Source: Theobroma cacao
Lineage: Eukaryota; Streptophyta; Magnoliopsida; Malvales; Malvaceae
DNA length: 64,000 nt
Assembly: GCF_000208745.1 (NCBI RefSeq)
Contig: NC_030854.1
Location: 35,410,152 to 35,474,151 of the forward strand
Direction of reading: 5' to 3'
Positions 1-9,634 of the stretch are shown here, piece after piece; position 1 is the stretch's first letter, and each line of letters begins with the position of its first letter. A program made the translations under genes and the position numbers. The notes below the pieces were generated by a model. It was given only the letters and a program-made list of their open reading frames with translations. It was not told the DNA's origin and ran no database searches.

Positions 1-2073
1 AGTTAATTAGAAACCTGGTTTTCAACAGTTTTGGCAATCTAACTTTGGGTCACTGGAACTCCATATTCCGGTAACTTTTTTGGTCGTTTGTTTGACGGCT
101 TTTGTAGTATGAAATGAGGTGTTTATTTTGGCATCAATGGCTCGGTTAGAGGCTTCCTGTGTTAAGAGAATTAAAACCTCAAAGTGGGCTCGTTGATACT
201 GAAAACCCATAAATTTGGGTATTTTTGCGATGATTTCTAGAATTTTGGCTTTCGAAACTTGAGAATTTTGTGTTGTTTTTAATTGAAAAAAATTCTGGTG
301 TTGTAGTATGATATGAATACTTCAAATTGATGTTGATTTTATCACTGAAAATAATTCGGGTTAAGAGTTATAAGTCATTGAAGTAAGCCAAATGGTCATG
401 AAAATCTAAATTTCAGAATTTATAAAAATTCGTTTTTAATTATTTTAAAAATTATTCTTGACTTATATTCAACCTGTTTTGCTAGAAACTTCAAAAAATT
501 AAGCAATTTAAATTTTAGTGAATTTTTGTGTAATAAATATTTATCTGATAAATTATTTTTAAATTGACATATCTTGAAAAATTTTATTAAAAATATTCAA
601 ATTAAATTTTGATTTGCATTTAAAACAGATTCACCCAACCTCATATTGTTACTGATTTTGTATTATAATCTATGAGTTTCTAAATTCTAAATGTTTTATA
701 TATTTATAAATTATTAAAGGAATTAAATTGATTTTGATCAGCAAAAGAGGTGCTACACCTTAAATGCCATAGAATGACCAGCAGAAGTTATGATTCTTTT
801 TGATAAGATTACACTGTTGGTTTCTAATTCCGAGTACTTTGAATCAATAGGCTTCAAGAGGTTTCTAATTCCTTATCCTTCGAGTTTGGTTTAGCGAATC
901 AGGTAAGTGACTGATATCCCTTCAGTGTTTTCACATCCTAAAAATTAGCCTTAATCTGAATTTGTACGTGAGATATAATATTTTGTCCTATGATTTATTA
1001 AAATCGGGTTGAGCATGCAAAATGTATATGTATATGAGAGTACATGTTGGATTTAGAATGTGGTTTATGCAATATGTGATTTCTGATTTTGAAATTTGTT
1101 CATGACTTTGTATAATGTATTCATATATGTTTTCGTAAATAAAAACATAAATATTTAGTTTGAGACAAATATGCTTTTGTGGTTTATAAGATATATTTGA
1201 GAAATTTGATATAATGTTTTATGAACTTTAGGCAATTTAAAAATATATATTTATGTTTTGTCTCCTAGTATAGCTATGCTTTGATCTTGCTAATGGGGGT
1301 TAAATGTTGGTCATGTCGACATGTATTCAGTGATTAGAGATCGATCTCCTAACCGTACCACCGGTTACATAACAGTGGTATTTGTGATATCTATTCAGTG
1401 CAGCCAATGGTTGCTTTTGATATATTTCTGACCCGTGCCACCGAGGTTAATTGTAGTTCTATTTTTGACTTATGCCACATGGGTTAAGTGTGGTCGTAGC
1501 ATGTTATAGGAGACCATTAAAATTTAAAGTATTTGTTAAATATGTTTGTTTTGTTATTTGAAAGTAGATATTTTGAAGTATATGATTCTGAATAAGATTA
1601 CCCAATATTTTGTCTTGCCATTCATAAATGATATTTTGGCCTAAATGTTTTAAGCATGCTTAATCCGGTTGAAGGAATGTTAGTTACTTGCTGAGTGGTT
1701 GTACTCATTCCTATAATCCTTATCATTTTTACAGATTTCAACATGTATTCATGTGTGGGGATTAGACTTGCTCGATGAGAGCTTTGGTTAGCAAGATTTG
1801 TACATGCATTTTGACATTTATAAGTTTTGATGTACGTATTCGATTTTTAGTTTGTAAAGAGATGATAGCTAGATGAGAAATTTGTACCTTTTGGAGGATT
1901 AAATATATTGTACTATTTGGAGATTTGAAGTTTAGTAAAGTCTAAAATTTAAAAAGATTTTAGAATTATTTCATTTAGTTTAGTAAGATATGGTTGCATC
2001 ACATATTTATGGGATTCATTTCATGAGTATGTGGTGTCTGTTAGGTCCAAAACTTTGGGTTTGAGGCGTGACA
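1..2073 (+). mobile_element. Partial long LTR (probably Gypsy type), right end at 2073
   Basis: There is no credible gene here; the short ORF at 22-210 is not coding. The stretch ends in GAGGCGTGACA, a usual plant LTR terminus ending in CA. Read on the plus strand it shares landmarks with the reverse complement of the solo LTR at 18473-20453: a terminal GAGGCRTGACA and an internal ACTTGCTGAG motif (near 1687). I infer the right part of an LTR of the same broad class in the opposite orientation. The left end is outside the window, so I cannot tell whether it is solo or part of a full element. The Gypsy assignment is from general resemblance only. Confidence 0.5.
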
Positions 2074-2476
2074 AAAAAGGTAGAGAAACTGTAAAGAGTT
2101 TATATATATAGTAGAGCTTTAGAGGGGTGTGCTGATGATTCTTGAATCATGCTTGTGTGACAGTAGTTGTAATTGACAAGCCAATGAGGGAATGGCATGT
2201 CAAATTCCAATAACCCCATGAAGGAAGAAAAACCAATTATGTGATGCATTCATTTTCCTCGGTGAAGAAGGGGTGGGTCCAAACTAAAAACAAAATTGCA
2301 TTATATTTACACAATAAAAATAAAAAAGGGGAAGGTTTACATAAGCCAAAGTACATAAGCAACCTCATTATTTTTATTTCAACACAAGAATTATGAATTC
2401 AATGAAAGAAACATGTCCAACATTATCCAGAACGAGCTAGTAATACATTAAATTTCACGGGTATAGAAATATTCCT
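2074..2476. other. 3' flank of GLP-A
   Basis: This AT-rich stretch between the LTR end and the GLP-A stop codon holds the probable 3' UTR and polyadenylation signal of GLP-A (2373-2378, minus strand). I see no other gene. Confidence 0.5.
2373..2378 (-). terminator. Polyadenylation signal of GLP-A
   Basis: AATAAA on the minus strand about 100 bp after the stop. It is followed by GAGGTTGCTTATGTA, a motif also found after the polyadenylation signals of the GLP-B, E and G copies, so this 3' end is conserved between paralogs. Confidence 0.55.
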
Positions 2477-3332
2477 CTAGTTGTTATTCCACCAGAACCG
2501 AGACTGAAGTTGGTTTACGATATTCTTTTCCAGCTGGAAGGCCTTTGCAAGAACTTCAGGATTGATGGCAGGGTTTGAGCCAAAGACAGCGTTTGCAATG
2601 GTGATAACCCCTGGGTTTTGGCTGCTAAGACCAGCAAATGCAACAGCATTGGTGTTCCCTTTGTTGAACTGGAAGTGAATGAGACCAACGGGGAAAACGA
2701 AGACATCTCCAGGATATAGGACTTTGGTGATGAGACGGTTATCCGGGTTGGATGTAACAAAACCAACGTAAAGTGTGCCCTCCACAACGACTAGGATTTC
2801 CGTGGCACGAGGGTGAGTGTGAGGGGGGTTTAGGCCACCATAGGGTGCATAGTCGACTCGAGCAAAAGATATTCCAAGAGTGTTAAGTCCTGGTATTTGT
2901 TCAACATTCACTGGAGTAACTTTTGATCCTAATTGATTTGATGTGTTTCCTTGCTTGTTAAGCCCTGAAAAGAAGAAATCATCTGCGTTCGCGAGCTTTG
3001 GGTCCTTGCAGAACTTGCCATTAACAAAAACTGAATATACGAAAAGAAAAAAAATATTACTTTGATACCGTTTCGTGTAAAAAATGAGAGACATTTCTCA
3101 ATTAATTTTCTCCGCTACTTATATGTCTTCAGTTTAGGTGTTGACATAATTGTACTAATTTCAAAGAAATTAAAAAAAAAAAAAATGGGGATATAAAGAA
3201 CGACATACCACCATTTTTGGCATCATTGATGGCTACACAGAAGTCCTGAAGAGGGCTGGGGTCAGAGGCAGAGGCAAGCGAGGAAACCAAAGCCAACAGG
3301 ACAAATGCTACAAGGATCTGAACACCTTTCAT
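2477..3332 (-). CDS. Germin-like protein GLP-A, subfamily 1 type, two exons
   Basis: Secreted germin-like cupin. Exon 1 is complement 3209-3332 and exon 2 is complement 2477-3030. The 178 bp phase-1 intron has GTATGT at its 5' end and TTCAG at its 3' end. The product is 225 aa, the usual family length. Residues 1-22 ([10 protein letters not shown] start) form a signal peptide, probably cut before SDPSPLQDF. Cys32 and Cys49 are the conserved pair. Germin box 1 (about 108-125) contains [10 protein letters not shown] with metal ligands His112, His114 and Glu119. Box 2 (about 148-163) contains FPVGLIHFQ with His160. Asn70 in GNTS is a glycosylation sequon. The start is fixed by the MKG opening shared by all paralogs and a TATA box about 85 bp upstream. 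It is the only GLP here on the minus strand and is divergent from GLP-B. An ORF running from exon 2 into the intron is an artefact of the open intron. Catalytic activity is unknown. Confidence 0.93.
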
Positions 3333-3415
3333 TGTTGTAAGGCAAGTTTCTTGATTATATTGTTCTAAGTTATATTGCTCGGTGAGAGATGAGAAATCTG
3401 GCTTGAGAGCATGCC

Positions 3416-3423
3416 TATTTATA
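3416..3423 (-). promoter_or_regulatory. TATA box of GLP-A
   Basis: On the minus strand the sequence reads CTATAAATAG, about 85 bp before the ATG. Spacing and sequence match the other GLP promoters in the window. Confidence 0.75.
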
Positions 3424-4515
3424 GAAAACAGTCACTGAACAAGTATATTCGTTTTCATTCTTTAATTATTTTTTCAGAAAAAAAAAAATTTATGAAAGAT
3501 TTACCAAGTCTGCAGGTACTCTTCACCATTTATCCTCATCGAATTTAGTCTCCCTATGCTTACATCAGTACATTGTGCAATGAAACTGGTCAATCTTTAC
3601 ACACCCAATTTTTTCTTGTTTATCTAACTTCTCTGTTCAAGAAAAATTAATTATTTGCTCATTAATTGGTCAATCTCTGAACAGTTCCTAATCAAGCATG
3701 GATATTCTACAAGGAATGTGTTGGAGCGGTCATGCATATCTCAGATTGAACCATGTCAACTTAGACAATGCATTCTATCCAGAGATATAAAACCCACAAG
3801 TCTTGAATCTAATACTTTTCTTTCATGACTACTTCTTTAGTTATGCATATGCTACTCCAATTATTTGAGTTCAAGGAGAAATTGTCCGGCCTTCAACAAC
3901 AATTCCTGGAAATTGCTTTCACAATTGGAATAGTGCACAAGAATAATAAAAGGAGAAGAAATCGAGAATAGAAAGACATTATATTAAAGTTTTAAATAAT
4001 AGTTATTAAGCAACCAACAGAAGACAGAATCAATGCATATTGATTACTCTCAACCAAGTGAAGATAAACCAACAATGGCAGTCTCTTCAAGCACCTATAC
4101 TGTCAAACGAAAAACATTTACCTTGGACTGTAAGAATGAGAAAGTAAGATGATGGAGCCTGAACAGTTAAGCTTAGCAGTGTATATGTCCATACATTACA
4201 TTCCTGACAAGTGTTTACATGATCAGGTAAAATATGAAAACCATGATTCCCAAATTAATTATAAAGATGGTAATGTAAGACTTGACTGTGAAATATGCAG
4301 TGTTTTATATTTGAATGAGATCAGCTGCACATGGTACCTGCCCAGCTGCTAGCATTTTAGGTTCAAACACTGCCAAATGGTAAAGATTTTCATTTTGTTA
4401 ACTTTATTTTTTATTGTAAGTTGTATGGCTGGAGTGCCTGCAGCCTTAGCAACCTTGGATTTGTGATTATAGTCAACGAAATGAAAAGGCATAGACTAGT
4501 TCAAAGGCTGCAATC
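3424..4515. promoter_or_regulatory. Shared divergent upstream region of GLP-A and GLP-B
   Basis: This stretch of about 1.1 kb lies between two head-to-head TATA boxes. No ORF here resembles a known protein. It probably contains the control sequences of both genes. Just before the GLP-B TATA box, a block reading GAAAAGGCAT then GTTCAAAG (about 4482-4508) also occurs upstream of GLP-E, and GTTCAAAGACTCCA occurs before the GLP-G TATA box. This is the best candidate for a shared cis element. Confidence 0.5.
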
Positions 4516-4523
4516 TATAAATA
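4516..4523 (+). promoter_or_regulatory. TATA box of GLP-B
   Basis: CTATAAATAGGC about 90 bp before the ATG at 4610, preceded by the GTTCAAAG block shared with the GLP-E and GLP-G promoters. Confidence 0.75.
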
Positions 4524-4609
4524 GGCACGATCTCAAGGAAAGCTTCTCATCTCTTCCAAAGTAATAAAACTTAGAAGAATTTAATTAAGCTAGAAATTAC
4601 ATTATAACT

Positions 4610-5388
4610 ATGAAAGGCGCTCATCTCCTCCTAGCATATTCTCTTTTGGTTCTGTCTTCCTCATTTGCCTATGCATCTGATCCTAGTCCTCTCCAGGACT
4701 ACTGCGTAGCCATCAATGATGCCAAGGATGGTGGTATGTTCTCTTTTCTCTGTTTTGCATGAAACTATCAAAACAATCTACAAGCTTAGGCATCATATCG
4801 AAATAACGCATTATTCTTCCCTTCATATATGCAGTGTTTGTTAATGGGAAGTTCTGCAAGGACCCAAAGCTTGCCAAAGCAGAAGACTTCTTCTTTTCAG
4901 GGCTTAACATTCCCAGAAATACATCAAATCCAGTGGGATCAACCGTGACTCCTGTCAATGTTGCCCAAATACCAGGACTTAACACTCTTGGAATCTCGTT
5001 GGTTCGAATCGACTATGCACCTAACGATGGCCTAAACCCCCCTCACACTCACCCCCGTGCCACGGAGATACTAGTTGTCCTGGAAGGCACACTTTATGTT
5101 GGCTTTGTTACATCCAACCCAGATAATCGTCTCATCACCAAAATCCTATACCCTGGAGATGTCTTCGTTTTCCCAATTGGCCTCATTCACTTCCAGTTCA
5201 ATGTGGGGAAAACCAATGCTGTAGCTTTTGCTGCTTTGAGCAGCCAGAATCCAGGTGTGATTACAATAGCAAATGCAGTGTTTGGAGCAAATCCACCCAT
5301 TAATCCTGATGTTCTTGTCAAGGCCTTCCAGTTGGACAAGAATGTGGTGAAAAATCTTCAGTCAAAATTCTGGTGGGCTAACAATTAG
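4610..5388 (+). CDS. Germin-like protein GLP-B, subfamily 1 type, two exons
   Basis: Exon 1 is 4610-4733 and exon 2 is 4835-5388. The 101 bp intron (GTATGT to ATGCAG) is the shortest in the cluster. The product is 225 aa. The signal peptide covers residues 1-22 ([10 protein letters not shown] start). The Cys pair is Cys32 and Cys49, the latter in KFCKDPK. The metal ligands His112, His114, Glu119 and His160 are present, and Asn70 lies in an NTS sequon. The protein ends FWWANN. One oddity sits just before box 1: the usual APYGGLNPP is APNDGLNPP (Tyr105Asn, Gly106Asp), seen in no other intact copy here. The ligands are kept, so I expect a folded, metal-binding apoplastic cupin. Exon 2 can be opened from the GTG at the intron junction, but the true start is the MKG codon in exon 1. 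The gene is divergent from GLP-A. Confidence 0.93.
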
Positions 5389-5488
5389 AGCATATTATTT
5401 CATCATACCCGAATTGAAGTACTTGTAATATTTGTTGGGATAATGTTTTGATCTGTTTCCCCTATTATAGTAATATTCATGTTGAAAA

Positions 5489-5494
5489 AATAAA
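5489..5494 (+). terminator. Polyadenylation signal of GLP-B
   Basis: First AATAAA of a short AATAAAATAAAATAAAA run about 100 bp after the stop. It is followed by GCTTATGTAAG, a motif conserved behind other GLPs of the cluster. Confidence 0.55.
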
Positions 5495-5499
5495 ATAAA

Positions 5500-6380
5500 A
5501 TAAAAGGGGAGGTTTTGCTTATGTAAGTCTCTCTGTATTGATTTGGTTTTGTTACAATAAAATTACTATTTGCTTACAAAATTGGAATATAATGTCAAGA
5601 CATGTCTGGGTCTTGGTCATCAAGGAGCCATGCATGCAACAATGAATACGATTAATTATAGAAGAAATTGTAAGAAATAATTTTCCTCATAAGCTTAATT
5701 CAAAAATATCATTTTTTATAATTTTAACTATTTTTATCAATTTTTGGTATGACTTGACAACAATACCCTTTAAACAATTTCAGACAAATTAAAATGGTTT
5801 GAGTTTTCTCTATCCTGCCATCTAGATAAAAATTTTTAAAATTAAATCTCGATTTCTCTCTCTGATCAAATACTATTTATCTCACCATCCAAAGCGTAGA
5901 GATGACATCAAGCTCTTTCTTATTTTGTTTTATATTTTTGGATGGTGGATCTTGGGGTTCTCAAGGACGATGAATAGAGATTTTGCTCTTTACGGGTAGT
6001 GATTTTGCTCAAGGAGAAGGAACAGCTAAAACATGTTTGATGGGTTCTTGGTGGTTCACAGTTTAATTATGTCTGGGATTGAGATGATTGTTAAGCATGT
6101 TTGTTGAAAATTTTGATTTTTTTGATGGGATTTTGAATTAAAATTGTTCAGAGAATATTTTACAAAAGGAGTATATTTTGTTTTTGTATAAGGGGAGTAA
6201 GCAAGGCCCTTCCGATAGGAATATATGTTGTCTTGCTTTAAAGGGTTATGGAGTTTTGTAACCTATCTTTTATAAAATGCACAATTTTATGGCTTAATAA
6301 AAAAAAAAGTATGTGTTTTAGGTTCTTGAGTTTTTTGGTTTATTCATAGAACCCCAAAGTTGAAGAGTTGAAATTGATTA
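5500..6380. other. Intergenic region, no gene seen
   Basis: AT-rich, non-coding sequence after GLP-B. I found no ORF with a recognisable product and no repeat shared with the rest of the window. Confidence 0.4.
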
Positions 6381-6384
6381 GACT

Positions 6385-6695
6385 AGTTTTGAAGTATTGC
6401 GAGACTGATTTTCAGGTATTTCATAACTTAATCATTCTGTAACTAGTTTCTAGACATTACGTGATTGGTTTTAGGCATTGCGTGACTGGTTTTTAGATAT
6501 TGCGTGATTGATTTTTAAGCAATGCCTTACTAACAAGTCACACGATGCCTATCAACTGGTTACGCAATGCCATATCAACCAGTCACACAATACTTAAAAA
6601 CTAGTCACGCAATGCTTAAAGTCAGTCACACAATATCCAAAGTCAATCATACAATGCCTAAAAACTAATCACGTAATGCCCAAAAATCACAAAAA
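6385..6695. repeat. Fold-back repeat built of degenerate ~22 bp units
   Basis: The left arm (about 6395-6530) repeats units such as CATTGCGTGACTGGTTTTTA. The right arm (about 6535-6690) repeats the complementary units, such as AAAAACTAGTCACGCAATGC. The two arms can pair into a long imperfect hairpin centred near 6530. Arms made of internal tandem repeats are typical of fold-back or Mutator-like non-autonomous DNA transposons. I could not define clean ends or a target-site duplication, so the class is an inference. Confidence 0.6.
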
Positions 6696-6779
6696 CTATT
6701 GAATTTCGTTTAACAAGATCAACTACTTTAAACGATACACCATGTTCCATTTAATAACATAATTAACAAATATGACTAT

Positions 6780-6925
6780 TTGACAAAGAATGCTCAAAAT
6801 GTTCAAAAAAATTTTTTCATATATAAAAAATCACTCTAAAATGCTTAAAAATATTCAAAATGCTCAAAGGTTTTCTTCATGTATAAAAAATTACTCCAAA
6901 ATGCTTAAATGTTTTTCTTTTTTGT
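6780..6925. repeat. Imperfect tandem duplication, unit about 70 bp
   Basis: Two diverged copies of a unit containing ATGCTCAAA, TTCTTCATRTATAAAAAAT and CACTCTAAAATGCTTAAA lie head to tail. There is no coding potential. Confidence 0.45.
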
Positions 6926-7278
6926 AAGGAATATTCCAGAGATGAATAGTCTGACAAAGAAAGCTAAAAAAATATGATTTGGTTTGAGGTGTAAACCTAA
7001 ACATACTTGACTCGTTAATAAGTTTCGGGTTCAGACGCGAAGCTCAATAAATGAGTTAGTTTCATTAAGGGTAATTTTGTCCAAATTTTAATTCTTTTGA
7101 TTAAAAGCAGTTAAAATTATGAGAAGACCTATTGTCAAAAACGCCTTATATATGAGGCTCATTTGAAAAAAGAACCTTTAATTCTATATATACATATATT
7201 TGCTCAGCTATTATTAATTATATTTGAGTTTTATATACAAACATATATGAAGTTTCTCATTTTAAAATAGGATGCTAC

Positions 7279-7680
7279 TAAAATGTAAGGAAGCTTTCTT
7301 GACTGAATTGTTCTTAGTTTTGTTGCTTGGTGAGAATTGAGGGATGAGAAATGTGGCTTGAGAGCATGCCTGGAGCAGTCATTGAATAGGTCTATTCATT
7401 TTCCTTCTTTAATATATTTTTTTAGGGAAAAAAAACAAATGGAATTAAGATTTGTCTTGTCTGCAGTGATTACATCAGTACATTTTGTAATGGAACTGCT
7501 CAACTTTTACATGCCAAATGTTTTTCTTTGTTTATTTGACCATCTACAAGCTTTGCATGGGTATCAAAATAACATTGTTTTGCTCTTCACATATATATGC
7601 AGTGTTTGTTAATGGGAAGTTGTGCAAAGAACCAAAGCTTTGCCAAAGCTGCAAAGCAGAAGACTTCATTATTTTATTCT
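7279..7680 (+). pseudogene. Collapsed duplicate of the GLP-A/GLP-B divergent region
   Basis: 7279-7541 matches the plus strand from about 3331 to 3632, which is the promoter of GLP-A starting right at its ATG. From about 7542 it matches the 3' end of the GLP-B intron (from about 4776) and then the start of exon 2 (7603 onward, TGTTTGTTAATGGGAAG). The counterpart of about 3633-4775 is missing: the GLP-B promoter, exon 1 and most of its intron. The exon 2 piece has an extra T and a small duplication (GCTGCAAAGCAG), and GLP similarity fades by about 7680. It cannot encode a GLP. An ORF that crosses the intron acceptor is accidental. Confidence 0.8.
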
Positions 7681-7875
7681 CCATGCCTTTATTTTTATAA
7701 ATAGCCCTTCCATTTTTTTGAAAGGCAAGAAAAATCCTATTCCCCATATAGAAGGATAATAAATCCTGAAAAAGTATCACGTATATGTCTAGGGATGGTT
7801 AAGGTTACTTAGACAGCATGAGAAGTGTGTGCCACACTTTGGTATTTCTTTTCTTCAGCCAATTTTATTCCTTTA

Positions 7876-7909
7876 TATATATATATATATAAAAGATCNG
7901 AATACTTAG

Positions 7910-7945
<36 letters not shown>
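7876..7945. repeat. (TA)n microsatellite with one ambiguous base
   Basis: Two long (TA)n runs flank a short unique stretch. Position 7899 is an N, consistent with assembly or sequencing trouble in the repeat. Confidence 0.9.
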
Positions 7946-7952
<7 letters not shown>

Positions 7953-9634
7953 TCTTTGTGGTTCAAAGATCAAACAATTTGTTTTGGCTTTAATTATAAT
8001 TTTTGTTGTCAGATTAATACATGCAAGTGCACGTGGCCATACAAGTAATATAAAAGTAAGTTGAGTATTGTTTACTACATACATTTGTACTTATTTTTCA
8101 CCAGGTATTAAATCTATAACAAAGTAATCTTATCTAAGCACTTGATTTCAAATAATTAATTAAAATAAAAATAATTAATTAACTAAATAATTAATGAAGA
8201 ATATAATGTCACTAAGAGAAATATTTACTCAAAACCTAAGATTATGGTGTTTTTCAAAACATCATCTGAATTAAATCGTTCTCCTTAACTTAGATTAATA
8301 GAATATATGGGTAACCTATAATCCATATTATGTACAAGTCTCTGTCGAGATCATGCACACATACCTTTTCAAAACTAATTCCATATGTTTATGCAAACTA
8401 ATTAGAAAAAGTTTATTAATTACGTCTATGTCCTAATTTGGTTGCTTAAGGTATTTAGATATATATTCATCCTAAATACGAAACTATCACCTAACTTGGA
8501 AGTGAATAGAACATATATAGGCTATTCAAAATGATGGTTTATTCTAAACTCTCTCTATTGAGTTATATTTAGAGACCCAAGACATTTCAACTAGTGATCA
8601 AGCAGTAAAAAGCAGTATGTACAGAATTGAATAAACCATACATCATCTGTTAATACCAAGCAAGGAAAAATCAACATCATCCATTAATACCAAGCAAGGA
8701 AAAATCAAATATTCAAACTATATAATGAAATAATCCATAATCGTGGAAAACAAAATTAGTTCATCATTATTTTTACAGCAAACATAATTAAGTCAAGAGA
8801 AAAGATCATTTCTATAGCAAAAGAACAAGAAAGAATTGAAAAGTAAAAAATTATCGAAGTCTCTTTCGATTCTTGATTTCCAATTGTCTTCGATTTCTTC
8901 TCATTTCTTTCGTGGAAGAGCCATTTTCTTTCACTCAAAAACTTCCGTTCATTGCCTCTCTAAGCCTCTTCTCTCAACTGTTAAAAATCCTCTATTTTTA
9001 GCCTCTAGAAAACCTTAAAAACTCATTTCCTGATTGGCTGCAGACTCATAATCCACATCAAAGTACCGCGACCTTGGTCCAAAGGCGCCATGGCGCTTCT
9101 GTCTTACATATTTTTTTTGTTGGTTTCTCAACCAGTGTCGCAGTGCTCCTCCTTGGGTGCTGCTGCACTGGACTCATGGGTTTTTGTATGGATGCCATGA
9201 TGCACCCTTGGGCACTGCGGCCTTGAGCTCTACAAGACCTTGTGCTGCCTTCGTGAAGTCTGTTGCAGTGTATCATCTTGCAAAGTGATTTTCTCCTATC
9301 TCTAGGCTGATCTGGGTGAAATGGTAAATATAAAAGTTGTAGGTCTACCTCCTAACTTTCCTATTGCATAAGAATCACATTGATTGGATTTTTGTAGCTC
9401 ATGTTCTGTCCAAATTACAACAACATATTCAGTGAGAATCTGCACCTAGTCTCCTTTACATAGTTCAACACCATTTAGCTTTATGCCATTGGAAACCTAC
9501 AAACACAAGGACTAAATCAGCATTCGCATAGAATAGGGCTTTCAACATGGAAAATAAGCTAAAATTACATGAATTAAACTAATTTCACATGCCTAAAACT
9601 AATCAACTAAAAATATAAAAGCTGTCCAAAATCT
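7946..9634. other. Non-genic, repeat-like DNA
   Basis: No convincing gene. 8643-8708 holds a tandem duplication of a unit of about 37 bp containing TTAATACCAAGCAAGGAAAA. Around 9058-9280 the base composition is clearly more GC-rich than its surroundings (CGCGACC, GGCGCCATGGCGC). The stretch from about 8840 to 9630 has the feel of an old LTR, but I found no matching partner in the window. Confidence 0.4.

Noticed and set aside
3031..3094. N-terminal extension of GLP-A exon 2 ORF ([10 protein letters not shown]...)
   Set aside because: It is the open 3' end of the intron; splice sites and the MKG exon give a normal GLP start.
6385..6695. CRISPR-like array
   Set aside because: Units are degenerate, contiguous and arranged in inverted arms, in a plant nuclear context.
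9058..9276. Hypothetical gene in the GC-richer patch
   Set aside because: No recognisable motif, no splice partners, no TATA box nearby; more likely part of an old repeat.
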